DNA of 64,000 nucleotides. It comes from Leptothermofonsia sp049200465 (GTDB lineage: Bacteria > Cyanobacteriota > Cyanobacteriia > Leptolyngbyales > Leptolyngbyaceae). The position numbers were made by a program, and so were the translations under genes. Below, in pieces: positions 21,035-29,984 of this stretch (position 1 is its first letter; every line of letters starts with the position of its first letter). The notes beneath the pieces are model-generated. The model was given only the letters and a program-made list of their open reading frames with translations, ran no database searches and had not been told where the DNA came from. The stretch lies in the NCBI RefSeq assembly GCF_049200465.1, contig NZ_CP120836.1, forward strand, positions 5,146,001 to 5,210,000, given 5' to 3'.

Positions 21035-21742
21035 GGATGCGTACTTAACTCCGTAAACAAAAGACAAGGGAACATACAAACAGAAACTAGATTTTTGAGA
21101 AGCGACTCACCTTTCCCGGAAAGGCGAGTCCCTTGGCAAAACACCGATAGGATTGGACTGCTAGCCCAGTTGCAACACTTTTCAGAGAATCAGGAAAAAG
21201 ACTTGATGAAACGTCTGGACTTTACTAATAACGGGGATACGATGGGTGAGGCGAGGACAAATACAAGAATAAGTACAAACGCGGAATCGTTATGAGTTTT
21301 AATCAATATTATTACAAATTATAGACGCCGGTAAAGTCGTTTGGTTTCCCCCTACTGGATGATTCAGATGGATGATCGATTCATATTTTCTGCAAAACAG
21401 GAAAAATCCAGTATGAGAAGGTTTCAATTGATGCCAAAGGCATGCATCTAGCACGTCACATGAATTCGGCTTTGCAATCCTATAGTGCCTTGATCGCGTC
21501 GTCGTGGCTAGTCTCAACTGAGAGGGATAACCGAACTTTTTGAACCTCTCTAGTGAGGATATCTGCAACAGCCATAGTGAATCTTTTTAGGTTGTACACC
21601 TCCTGCGGTTGAGTGTATTGAATGGTTGCAACCAGGGTATGACAATAATGTTGATTTTGTGTGTAGATGGGTGGTTAACAGGACGGGTTAGGGAAAAGAA
21701 GATTTGCTCTAAAAGGTATACGCTGTGTCGCCAGGGTTGGAT
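21035..21742. other. Intergenic region between the sigma factor and HerA-like genes
   Basis: About 700 bp. The segment next to 21035 is the promoter side of the sigma factor gene. No recognisable gene or inverted-repeat element is found; an 89-codon frame at 21299-21568 has no protein-like pattern. Confidence 0.4.
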
Positions 21743-23503
21743 TTAAATGCCCAGGTCGGCTCTAGCTGCTTCTGCTGCTTTGAACACCAACGGGCTAGGC
21801 ATCTCTTCCCATGCGGGGTCACCAATTTCGGCATAGAAGGTTTCATCGTAGGGACGGGTTCTGATCACTACCGGCATTGGAACAGCATGACCCAGGATCA
21901 GGGCCTGTTGTTTAGAATCCAGTTTTGCCAGAACCGATTTTAAGCTCTGCGCTCCAGCTACTCCAGTAAAGATGGCTTCAATGTCCTTTTCGTCGTTTAG
22001 CAGGGCGGTGATGCGGGTACCAATTTGGGACATAACTTCGTTGTCAATGCCAGAAGGGCGCTGATCAACCACTAGCAACGTGACGAAGTATTTCCGCATT
22101 TCGCGAGCAATGGTGCCAAAGATGGTTTGCCCCACGGTAGCCGGATCAAGGAAACGGTGCGCTTCTTCAATGGTGATGACCAATTGGCGGGGGCGATCGC
22201 TCACTTTTTTGGTCTGTAAAAACTGCTCGGCTTTACGGACGTAAGCCTGGTGAATGCGACGGGCAATCACATTGGTGGCCAGCATGTAAGACAACAAATT
22301 GGATTGGGAGCCAAACTCCACTACCACATGCTTACCCGCTTCCAGGGATTCCAGGATTTGCCCTACATAGTTGTGTGGGCAGGAGTTCCGGATATATTTC
22401 AATTCAGCCAGACGATTGAGCTTACGCTGAAGCGCCATGATAGAAGACTTACTACCCATCTTGGTTTCGCAAAATTCCTGAATTTCTTCGTTATTCATTG
22501 TCAATAACCGCGAAATCCAGGATTTGCCAAATTCGTTTCTCAGGATAATGGCATTTTCTAAACTGGCTTCCGACAGGTTTAACTCTCCCCGCACCAACAT
22601 CAGATCCTCCACATCAATCTGGTCAAAACTGATGTAAAGCTCCTGGGCGTCCCGCACCCCACGCCGTTTGGTGGAGTCCGGGTCGAGGGTGTAGATTTGT
22701 ACCTGTCCGGGGAACAGTTGGCGCAACCCTTTGACAGTACTGAACTGTTTCCCTTCCCGCGTCGCTTCCCAGCCGTATTCAGAATGCATGTCAAAAATGA
22801 GGTTGACAGCAGCCTGCTTGCGAATAATGCCAGACAGCAGCAACCTTGTCAGAAAGGATTTTCCAGTGCCTGACTTGCCAAAGACTCCGTTGCTGCGCTC
22901 TACAAAGCGGTCCAGATCCAGACAAATCGGCACATCCATATCAATCGGTTGCCCTACGGAAAAATTCCGCCGATGAGGGTCATCTTCCCAGCCAAACACG
23001 GCCCGGAAATCCCATTCGCTGGCGTCGTAGACCTGGCTGAAGTGGCTGGGAATGGTCTTGACGGGGAGCAGTTCAATTGGGGCGCTGGATTGAGCGTCGT
23101 AAGAGGCGAGTTTTGAGTTTTGAGTTTTGAGTTTTGAATGATTTCCTGGCTCCTGGTTCCTGGCTCCTGGCTCCTGGTTCCTGGTTCCTGGCTCCTGCCT
23201 CCTCACCTCCTGGCTGATCATCAACATCGGCGATAGATTAATTGTCCCAAACGTGCCACTGCCCGCTAAGACTTCTTGCAAGAATGTATTGGCCGGGTCG
23301 GGTGGGTTTGCTAGAATGCGGGGACTGCCCGTTCCGAGGGAGACATCGGTGAGCATGCAAAAGAAGCGCGATCGCACCCCCTGCACGACCAAAAATTTAC
23401 CTACCCGCATGTCTTCCACCGAGACATCTGGATGCAGGCGCACTTCTAAACCCTGGCTCAGAGAGCCTTGAACAACAGAACCCAGTGGCATCTCTAAGGT
23501 CAT
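21743..23503 (-). CDS. HerA-like/DUF87 hexameric ATPase with an in-frame repeat insertion
   Basis: The N-terminus (about residues 1-95) is a HAS-barrel-like beta domain. From about residue 205 a HerA/FtsK-type ATPase follows, with Walker A GKSGTGKSF, Walker B LVITIEEAHRF and an arginine-rich stretch near the end. HerA-type motors translocate DNA, often with a NurA nuclease; none is encoded nearby. Between the domains (about residues 98-132, DNA 23107-23210) the protein runs through a repeated RNQEPGA-like sequence. This is a translated copy of the short tandem repeats (CTCCTGGTTCCTGG type) otherwise found between genes in this genome. The frame is kept and the ATPase motifs are intact, so the gene is probably functional. 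Length 586. Confidence 0.85.
   Translation of the reverse strand: MTLEMPLGSVVQGSLSQGLEVRLHPDVSVEDMRVGKFLVVQGVRSRFFCMLTDVSLGTGSPRILANPPDPANTFLQEVLAGSGTFGTINLSPMLMISQEVRRQEPGTRNQEPGARNQEPGNHSKLKTQNSKLASYDAQSSAPIELLPVKTIPSHFSQVYDASEWDFRAVFGWEDDPHRRNFSVGQPIDMDVPICLDLDRFVERSNGVFGKSGTGKSFLTRLLLSGIIRKQAAVNLIFDMHSEYGWEATREGKQFSTVKGLRQLFPGQVQIYTLDPDSTKRRGVRDAQELYISFDQIDVEDLMLVRGELNLSEASLENAIILRNEFGKSWISRLLTMNNEEIQEFCETKMGSKSSIMALQRKLNRLAELKYIRNSCPHNYVGQILESLEAGKHVVVEFGSQSNLLSYMLATNVIARRIHQAYVRKAEQFLQTKKVSDRPRQLVITIEEAHRFLDPATVGQTIFGTIAREMRKYFVTLLVVDQRPSGIDNEVMSQIGTRITALLNDEKDIEAIFTGVAGAQSLKSVLAKLDSKQQALILGHAVPMPVVIRTRPYDETFYAEIGDPAWEEMPSPLVFKAAEAARADLGI
23107..23210. repeat. Short tandem repeats inside the HerA-like gene
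   Basis: On the plus strand, four copies of GAGTTTT(G) are followed by about eight copies of the hepta-like unit TCCTGGY/CTCCTGG. Both unit types are usual in cyanobacterial intergenic DNA, but here they lie in the coding frame of an interdomain linker. Confidence 0.8.
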
Positions 23504-23598
23504 ACCTATCCCACACCATCCCGTTTAGCGAGGGTTGAACTGGGATGACAACTCTAAATAATACACCAGTTCTAGACAAAAAGAACAGATGTTCTAAG

Positions 23599-24353
23599 CT
23601 AAATCATAAATTGCCGCAATTGGTAGAGAACAGCACTACAAAATTCCTCATACATTCCACTAGCACTTCGGTTTTCAAAAACCTGAATCAACTTCTAAAT
23701 TTCTTCCTGGGTCAAGTTTTCAGCACCTTGGATGTTTTTCCGAATGGCTTCTCTTCTCATTCTTTGAAGTTTAGGAATGTTGAGACCAAGAACTTCAATA
23801 ACTGATTCTGCCGCTTCTTTCGTTGGCAGATTCCAGTTAGCCAGAATTTGGCTATCCTCAGTAAAGCGAAAGGCATTAGAGCAAGCGGAATCTCGAGGCG
23901 TAATCTTATAGCTGTCGCCAGGTTGCTTAGGACATCGGTTTTAAGGGGGTGTGGGGGCTTCGCCCCCAGCCAGGGGTTCCATCCCTGCACCCCGTCTTAA
24001 GCCTGGTGGCTATTGCTATTAAGTGGGCTTTTGCCCCGCCTTTGCCCACAATGTTCTGGTTTTCGAGAAACTTCGCCCTCTCCCTGACAGCAAGCTAGAA
24101 GGTTGATGTATTCTACCGTCTCTTCACTGGAACATTCGCTCTGCGGTTTTAAGTGCTCAATATGACTATTCTGCTGGCTGACGCGCATTTCACAATAGCA
24201 GCAAAGATAGCCTTGCTCTTGCAGAAGAACCTGATGGAGTTCGCGTTTGGCAGGATTTTGTAAATAGTTGTAATAGAAATTAGGAGTATTTCTCTGAAGT
24301 GCTTTCCAGTTTGTCAGGCTTGCAGGTTCCTGGCTTTTATGAATCTGCCTCAT
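23599..24353 (-). pseudogene. PtuB-like HNH endonuclease (Septu), disrupted by a MITE and an amber codon
   Basis: The ATG at 24353 overlaps the end of the ptuA-like gene by four bases (ATGA). The first 110 residues read MRQIHKSQEPASLTNWKALQ, then GYLCCYCEMRVSQQNSHIEH and HCGQRRGKSP, the zinc/HNH core of TIGR02646/PtuB proteins. Then a 114-bp MITE (23907-24020) brings a stop. Beyond it the missing C-terminal half is still readable: YKITPRDSACSNAFRFTEDS, WNLPTKEAAESVIEVLGLNI, ending at 23599, with one internal TAG after QEEI. In Septu systems PtuB is the nuclease that acts with the PtuA ATPase against phage. Here it cannot be made whole. Confidence 0.8.
23907..24020 (-). mobile_element. TATAGC-family MITE inside the ptuB-like gene
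   Basis: A 114-bp variant running from TATAGCTGTCGCCAGG to TGGCTATTGCTATT. It shares the CAGGGG and GGGGGC hairpin core with the family but has a different left arm, as do the copies at 32700 and 38315. The junction with the gene is not a clean TA duplication; one end has drifted. Confidence 0.8.
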
Positions 24354-25121
24354 CGACCCAAAATTTCCTTCCGCCGAATCGCTGCCCTTGCCCCGACCAG
24401 TTCTGCTTCATCTGCTCCAATTTCTACGGATAGCTGTGCGGCTTTTTCGCGGGCAGCGTTCAGATCTCCCTCTTCAATCAACTGGAACAATTCCTGAAGC
24501 TTCTCCTGGTATTCTTTTGGACGGGCTGGGACCCCCATTAAATCTTCAAGAATTGTATTACTATCTCGTCCCAAAGAGTATTCAGGTCGAAATGCCTTAA
24601 TTCCTTCAGGCGTTGCCTCAAGGATGTAAATGATGTAAATACTCTCTGGTTCAACGTGACTGATGATTTGAGGAGAGTGGGTTGTAACAATGAATTGACA
24701 GTTAGGAAAGGCACTTCTCAAAGAAGGAATGATCTTCCGCTGCCATTGGGGGTGGAGATGGAGTTCGATTTCATCAATTAAAACGACGCCTTCTCCTTGG
24801 AGTGGGTTTTCTAAGCCAGGATTGGCGATCGCTAATCTCCTGGCAATATCCCCTACCATTGCCAGCAAACATTTTTCACCATCCGATAATTGATTGATGA
24901 TGAGTTCTTGACACTGCTTCTGAATAGTCATGCGAAGCGGGGAACGGCGCACTCGTAAGTCTGAAAATCCTGGGAGAAACTGAGGGATTGCGGTTCTAAC
25001 TGCTTCTAGCTGGCGATCGCGGTAGGTCGAGTCGTCTCGTAAATACTCTGCTTCCAAATCCTCCTGGTTTCGGAACCATCTGAAGAAGTCCTCAAATTTA
25101 ACCTGTCCTCCAGTTAGTGCA

Positions 25122-25161
25122 TTTTCATAGGCATCAATGGGTTTTCATAGGCATCAATGGG
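25122..25161. repeat. 20-bp tandem duplication breaking the ptuA-like frame
   Basis: TTTTCATAGGCATCAATGGG occurs twice in a row without change. One copy restores the reading Q-P-I-D-A-Y-E-N-A-L-T-G-G on the minus strand. Confidence 0.95.
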
Positions 25162-25383
25162 TTGAAAAGTAAGTGCATTCTCACTTTTTAACGGAGTATC
25201 CTCTACCGTTCGATTAACTGGATAATAAACAAAAAGTGGCAGATTAGTCTGGGCTGTTTCTTGACTAGAACCAGATTCTAGTTGGTCTCTGATTCTTCGG
25301 AAAAAAACTGACAATTCTCCTTGAAAAGTCTTTTCTTGAAAGATTTTGGAAGTTTTTCCACTTGATAAGTGACCGATCAAATT

Positions 25384-25415
25384 AAGCTTTCCAGTTTGAA
25401 AGCTTTCCAGTTTGA
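25384..25415. repeat. 16-bp tandem duplication breaking the ptuA-like frame
   Basis: AAGCTTTCCAGTTTGA occurs twice in a row without change. One copy restores N-S-Q-T-G-K-L-N-L-I-G-H on the minus strand. Confidence 0.95.
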
Positions 25416-25577
25416 GAGTTAGCAGTTAACAAAATCTCTACATAAATCTCTCTATGCTTAGCTTTAAAGTCGGCTGCTGTAAAATTTCGCTTCAGGTTAA
25501 GCTTGTCCAGTATTTGGCTCAGAATTAGTTCTTGCAACAAAATAGCCAGACAATCGAGAATACTGGACTTTCCAACT

Positions 25578-25623
25578 CCATTCATACCAATCAATACAGT
25601 CCATTCACACCAATCAATACAGT
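25578..25623. repeat. 23-bp tandem duplication next to the Walker A codons
   Basis: CCATTCA(T/C)ACCAATC plus AATACAGT occurs twice in a row with one mismatch. One copy restores I-T-V-L-I-G-M-N-G-V-G-K-S on the minus strand. Confidence 0.95.
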
Positions 25624-25758
25624 TATTTGAGGATCTAACTCTAGAGTTAGATCCTCAATGCCGCGAAAAAACTGGATTTTCAGGCATTTAACTTCCATGT
25701 TTTCCTACAGGCAAGGATGGAGCGGTTTGCTCATTCCCCACAACTCACTCAACTTGCA

Positions 25759-26538
25759 TTATTCAATATTGATCGAGGTTGGGGAAGATGGGGAGGTGGA
25801 ACTGGAAGACGGAGAAGCCTGGCGGAAGTCGGTGTAGAGTTTGTCACGCCAGGTGAAGAAGGGGTCAAAGGTACCCACGTCGGCAATGCCGGGAACGCCT
25901 TTGCCTTTGAGGGAAGCGGGAATATCTAAATAGGGACCTTCGGGAAACTTGATGTACATAGTCAGCCCGGCCACAGCAAAATCGGCCAGGGTGGGATGAT
26001 CGGTAACCAGGTAGGGCTGTTCCATCAGAATGAAGCACAGCGATGCTAAATCACGTTTCATCGCATCTTTGGCAGACTTGAAGGGATCGGGCAGGCCAGG
26101 AAGGGTGAAGAGGTTGCCAGGAACGGCTCCAATTAAGCTTTTGAGGAAATTGGGAGTTTCGGCTGGCAGGGTCGCGGTGCGGAAACTAGGATCCTGGCCC
26201 ATGGCGCTAATCAAACATTTACGGGCATTAATCCCAATCGATTCATCGGCCCACTGTTCTATGAGCAGACACAAGCCGCGCAATTTAGGATCCGTGGGAA
26301 TAATGGGCTTGTCGGGATACTGTTTTTCCAGGTATTCCGCGATCGCTGTTGAATCTGCAATCACTTCGCTTCCGTCCTTTAATACAGGAACCTGTCGCTG
26401 CCCGGTCATTCGTATCAAGTCAAGTTGGCCAATTCCGGGAGTCACCTCAATCTTCCGATAGGCCAGACCTTTATAGTCCAGAATCAGACGCACCTTTTCA
26501 ACATAGTGGGACAGTTCAAATTGGTATAGCTCTAGCAT
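25759..26538 (-). CDS. Glutathione S-transferase family protein
   Basis: The 259-residue protein has an N-terminal thioredoxin fold (MLELYQFELSHYVEKVRLIL, then RQVPVLKDGSEVIADSTAIA, the glutathione-binding cis-proline and E-S/D-S region) and an all-helical C-terminal domain. The C-terminus is a serine/proline-rich tail (SPSSSSTSPSSPTS). The ATG at 26538 has AGGAGA eight bases upstream. Likely roles are detoxification or glutathione-dependent reduction; the substrate is unknown. Confidence 0.88.
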   Translation of the reverse strand: MLELYQFELSHYVEKVRLILDYKGLAYRKIEVTPGIGQLDLIRMTGQRQVPVLKDGSEVIADSTAIAEYLEKQYPDKPIIPTDPKLRGLCLLIEQWADESIGINARKCLISAMGQDPSFRTATLPAETPNFLKSLIGAVPGNLFTLPGLPDPFKSAKDAMKRDLASLCFILMEQPYLVTDHPTLADFAVAGLTMYIKFPEGPYLDIPASLKGKGVPGIADVGTFDPFFTWRDKLYTDFRQASPSSSSTSPSSPTSINIE

Positions 26539-26775
26539 GGAGAGTCTCCTGTCAGGCAACTCCGTAAGACTAACCCAATCCTTTGTGAAACACAATGCGA
26601 AAGACTGCTACAAAGGGCATTTGATAGAGATCGAACCTAAGTTTAGTGGGTAGATCTCACCCATGGCAGAGAAATCAGTAACGCCAGATTTCTAGACTTC
26701 AACTGTATCGAAGTTAACCAATTTCAGATTCTGGAAGCTCGCAGTTTTGCGACAGTTGAAGGAGATATCTCAAAT

Positions 26776-27194
26776 ATGATGAACTTAAAAAGAAGTCAAA
26801 ACCTGGTCAGGAAAGCGACTGCACTGTTTGGGGCGATCGCAGTCAGTAGTCTTTTGGGGCTGCCTGCTTTTGCCTAGGAAAACGTTAACACTCCCAATTC
26901 CAATGGGTCTCAAACCGAAAGTTAGCGGAGTTAGATGAACGCCCTTTACAACAACGTTCTTGGCCGGGGTGGTGCTACCGCAGGTGGCTTTACCAGATAG
27001 ATAGTGGAGTCTGCCAACAACCCTGATCGCCACCCCGATGATTTGCTAATCAGGTGAGCTATCGGAACGATGGAGACTACCAGGCTCGCAACTACAGTCA
27101 GACCTACGGTCCAGGCGTTAGCCAGAGACAAATAAATAACAATCAGATTCAAACCAGTGGCGTAACCAGCGGGGGCAAAGCCTGTTGGTTGTAG
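26776..27194 (+). pseudogene. Exported small protein pseudogene
   Basis: ATG 26776 opens a typical signal peptide (MMNLKRSQNLVRKATALFGA, ending LGLPAFA) that is stopped by TAG exactly where a mature Q would follow. The frame then continues with ENVNTPNSNGSQTES and MNALYNNVLGRGGATAGGF, interrupted by further TAG codons. After a frameshift near 27050 it continues with QVSYRNDGDYQARNYSQTYG and ends SGGKACWL at 27194. The composition stays protein-like throughout, so this is a recently decayed secreted protein of unknown function. Confidence 0.6.
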
Positions 27195-27607
27195 CTATAC
27201 CAATCGATAGTCGTCAACAGAAAGTAGAAAATTTTCCATTTAAATTATGTCTGAACGGACTTTGCTTTTACGTTTTAAGTGAAGGCTGAGGAAGCAGGAG
27301 ACAGATGAGTGGAAGCAGGGGAGAAGAAAGAAGAAAGGAGACAGAAGAGAGAATAGGAAGTGGAGGAGGGTGTTCTAGAAACGAGGCTCTGACTCCTTGA
27401 AGACCTGATTTTCCCTTGCCCCCCTTTCCAGCACTGCCACAAAGAATTTCCAGCATTGCCACAAAGAAACTGACAAACCCAAAATTTGACAAACTCCAAA
27501 ACTTAGAACTCAAAACCCCATCCCCCCATCCCCCCACCCTATCGCCTCTATCTAAACTTAGAACCCAAAACTACCCCTCATTCCTCACCCAACTAACAAC
27601 TCAATCC
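27195..27607. other. Intergenic region with short repeats
   Basis: It contains the inverted partner of the 18956 repeat (27363-27416), a near-tandem duplication of TTTCCAGCATTGCCACAAAG at 27428-27471, and low-complexity AAACTC/CCATCCCCCC stretches. No gene is seen. Confidence 0.55.
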
Positions 27608-27874
27608 ATGTTTGAGCCTAAAGTCACGGTTACGGTTAAGCTGTTTGCGGCCTATCAGGAAGCCTCTGGAGTTTCAGAAGTCATTCTGGAGTTTCCGCCG
27701 GGGACAGAGGTTGCAGCGGTGCGCGATCGCCTCATTGCTGAACATCCCCAATTAGCCGAATGGCGCGATCTGACTCGCTTTGGCATTAACCTCCAGTTTG
27801 TTGAGCCCAACACACCCCTTCAAGATGGGGATGAGGTGGTGTTAATTCCTCCCGTTAGTGGGGGTGCCCAGTGA
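27608..27874 (+). CDS. moaD: Molybdopterin synthase small subunit MoaD / ThiS family
   Basis: The 88-residue ubiquitin-like protein begins MFEPKVTVTVKLFAAYQEAS and has FPPGTEVAAVRDRL, then the conserved DGDEVVLIPPVSGG at the C-terminus. In MoaD the terminal Gly-Gly is thiocarboxylated and donates sulfur to cyclic pyranopterin; here two residues (AQ) follow the GG, so trimming would be needed or the protein belongs to a variant subgroup. No moaE is adjacent. The gene overlaps the convergent ddl gene by 20 bp. Confidence 0.8.
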   Translation: MFEPKVTVTVKLFAAYQEASGVSEVILEFPPGTEVAAVRDRLIAEHPQLAEWRDLTRFGINLQFVEPNTPLQDGDEVVLIPPVSGGAQ

Positions 27875-28943
27875 CCTCCCCTCCTCGTTCCAATGCTAAC
27901 TGAACTAATTGATTCACCAGTTCTGCAAAGGAAATGCCAGTGGCACCCCATAACTGGGGATACATGCTGGTTGCTGTGAAACCAGGCATGGTGTTGATTT
28001 CGTTGATTAATACTTCGCCCGTCGCTTCCACATAAAAGAAGTCCACCCTTGCCAATCCTGCTGCATCAATGGCCAGAAAGGCTTGAAGGGCCATCTCCCG
28101 AATTTGCTCACTTACTGATGTTGGGATGGTGGCTGGAATCACTAAACCAGCTTTGCCCTCGGTATATTTAGTCTCATAATCATAAAACTCACTTTGGTAG
28201 GTGATTTCTCCCACCACAGAAGCTTTCGGGTGGTCATTGCCTAAAACAGCGCATTCGACTTCCCTGGCAACGACACCTGCTTCTACAATCAGGCGGCGAT
28301 CGAAACTGGCGGCACTGTCGAGAGCGGCTTCTAATTGAGTACGATTACGTACCTTCGAAATACCCACAGAAGACCCCAGGTTTGCGGGTTTAACGAAGCA
28401 GGGATAACCTAGCGTTGCCTCAATTTCGTCGCACAGCTTGGGGTAGACGCAGGGGTTTGACCAGACCTGGGCACGGCTCACTGCAAGGTATTTCACCTGA
28501 GGCAGTCCTGCCTGAGCAAACACAGTTTTCATGGCAAGTTTGTCCATCCCGATCGCCGAGCCCAGAACACCAGAGCCCACAAAGGGTACCTGCATCAGGG
28601 TGAGTAATCCCTGAACAGTGCCATCTTCTCCATTGGGGCCATGCAGAATTGGAAACCACACGTCTACTTCGGCAGTGGTTGCTGGAAAGTGCCAGTTAGA
28701 AGACTGCCTACCTTCAGTTGACGTTTCTTCTGGTTGCAAAGGGCAACCCGTATCGAGGACTGTCTGAGCGATTGTGCCAGTGTGCCAGCGTCCATCCTTT
28801 TGGATGTAAAAGGGTCGTAATTCATACCTTGCTTGATTGGCTTCGTCCGCAAAGGCACGGGCGATCGCCCGTGCCGAAGAGATGGATACTTCATGCTCTC
28901 CTGAGCAACCTCCAAACAACAGTCCTACTTGTCGTTTTGCCAT
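27855..28943 (-). CDS. ddl: D-alanine--D-alanine ligase
   Basis: This ATP-grasp enzyme joins two D-alanines for the peptidoglycan pentapeptide. The 362-residue protein starts MAKRQVGLLFGGCSGEHEVS, the N-terminal Ddl signature (GGxSxEHExS). It includes FVKPANLGSSVGISKV, the ATP-binding lid, and the metal/substrate-binding end VLINEINTMPGFTATSMYPQ. Length and motifs are normal. Its 3' end overlaps moaD tail to tail by 20 bp. Confidence 0.95.
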   Translation of the reverse strand: MAKRQVGLLFGGCSGEHEVSISSARAIARAFADEANQARYELRPFYIQKDGRWHTGTIAQTVLDTGCPLQPEETSTEGRQSSNWHFPATTAEVDVWFPILHGPNGEDGTVQGLLTLMQVPFVGSGVLGSAIGMDKLAMKTVFAQAGLPQVKYLAVSRAQVWSNPCVYPKLCDEIEATLGYPCFVKPANLGSSVGISKVRNRTQLEAALDSAASFDRRLIVEAGVVAREVECAVLGNDHPKASVVGEITYQSEFYDYETKYTEGKAGLVIPATIPTSVSEQIREMALQAFLAIDAAGLARVDFFYVEATGEVLINEINTMPGFTATSMYPQLWGATGISFAELVNQLVQLALERGGEVTGHPH

Positions 28944-29374
28944 GAATCCACTGCCTTAAACATTAACCGGAAATCATAACCTTTGTTTGGTTGATCAACA
29001 CCCATTCAGGCTGGAAATTCAATTCTTGTATTCCTAAAAACCAATTTCTGCAAAAGAACGATTGCTGATTTCAGGCTCTAATGGTGTATCTGATCAGCCT
29101 CATTGCCCAATCGTTGAATTTCGTCTATCCAGTAAGGCGACATTTTTTACACTGGCACACTTCTGCATGTCATGATGAGAGTGGCTGATACTATATAACT
29201 GGCTAAATTGAGCTCAGTTGTCGCAAGCGTTAAGGATTTTTATCCCTTACCCCCGGCAAGTTTACCGAAGTTCCCTGGGCAGTGGTGTGTCTGCGTGGTG
29301 GCTCTACCAGTCTCCGCTTCGAGCGGTATTCGGATCCCTGGCATTAAACACTCACGCTAGCTTACCTAGGTGAT
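28944..29374. other. Intergenic region, no gene seen
   Basis: About 430 bp between divergent ddl and the TPR gene. It must include both promoters; no inverted-repeat element or RNA gene is recognised. Confidence 0.4.
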
Positions 29375-29908
29375 ATGGAACGGCGAATGACAACCACCAA
29401 TCATTTTACGAAAGTAAAGTCAGACGACGTTGAATTTTGGAATCGGCGAGGGGCAGCCCTGGCAGAAGAGGGACGCTATGAAGAAGCCCTCTCTCTCTAC
29501 AGTCGATCTATCCAGCTTGCCCCGGATAACTATGCAGCCTGGTATGGTCGGGGAGATGCCCTGGCTAATCTGGGTCGTTACTCGGAAGCATTGAGAAACT
29601 TTAATCGAGCGATTGAGCTTAGACCGGACTCCCATGAAGCCTGGACGTTTCATGGTGTCGTTTTGATTCATCTGGAGCGCTATCAGGAAGCCTTAGAAAG
29701 TTGCGATCGCGCCCTTGGACTTGCTCCGGATGATCGGGAAGCCTGGACATTTCGAGGGGTAGTGCTGCATCGGTTGGGACGGTATAAAGATGCCTATACC
29801 AGCTACGATCGCGCCACTGGCACTGATCGTCTGTGGGGATGGGAAAAATTCTTCCAGCTTTTCAAGTTTTCTTCTCAGCCAACATCCTCCGGCTGTGGGC
29901 CAGATTAA
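29375..29908 (+). CDS. Tetratricopeptide repeat protein
   Basis: The 177-residue protein has three to four TPR units from about residue 20: WNRRGAALAEEGRYEEALSL, then WYGRGDALANLGRYSEALRN, WTFHGVVLIHLERYQEALES and WTFRGVVLHRLGRYKDAYTS. No signal peptide or catalytic domain is visible, so it is a soluble protein-interaction module. The ATG at 29375 or the one at 29387 (MTTTNHF) could be the start. It precedes the ROK kinase gene by 76 bp. Confidence 0.85.
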   Translation: MERRMTTTNHFTKVKSDDVEFWNRRGAALAEEGRYEEALSLYSRSIQLAPDNYAAWYGRGDALANLGRYSEALRNFNRAIELRPDSHEAWTFHGVVLIHLERYQEALESCDRALGLAPDDREAWTFRGVVLHRLGRYKDAYTSYDRATGTDRLWGWEKFFQLFKFSSQPTSSGCGPD

Positions 29909-29984
29909 ATTCCCACCCCCATTCCCCACGCTTACCCAGCCGTTTATGATCGACTGAGATCACTGTGGATTCAATATCATCACC

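Larger units (their letters stand above)
24350..25698 (-). pseudogene. PtuA-like AAA ATPase (Septu), broken by three tandem duplications
   Basis: The gene starts at ATG 25698 (MEVKCLKIQFFRGIEDLTLE). It has Walker A GMNGVGKSS, and near the C-terminus NQLSDGEKCLLAMVGDIARR (ABC-type signature), VVLIDEIELHLHPQWQ (Walker B) and FIVTTHSPQI. The frame is broken three times, each time by an exact or near-exact short tandem duplication: 23 bp at 25578-25623, 16 bp at 25384-25415 and 20 bp at 25122-25161. Removing one copy of each (59 bp) leaves 1290 bp, exactly 430 codons with no internal stop. With ptuB it forms a type I Septu anti-phage pair, with coupled ATGA overlap. Other AAA/OLD-like defence ATPases are possible alternatives. 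Confidence 0.85.

Noticed and set aside
21299..21568. 89-codon minus-strand frame between the sigma factor and HerA-like genes
   Set aside because: No start context, no conserved pattern, and composition like intergenic DNA.
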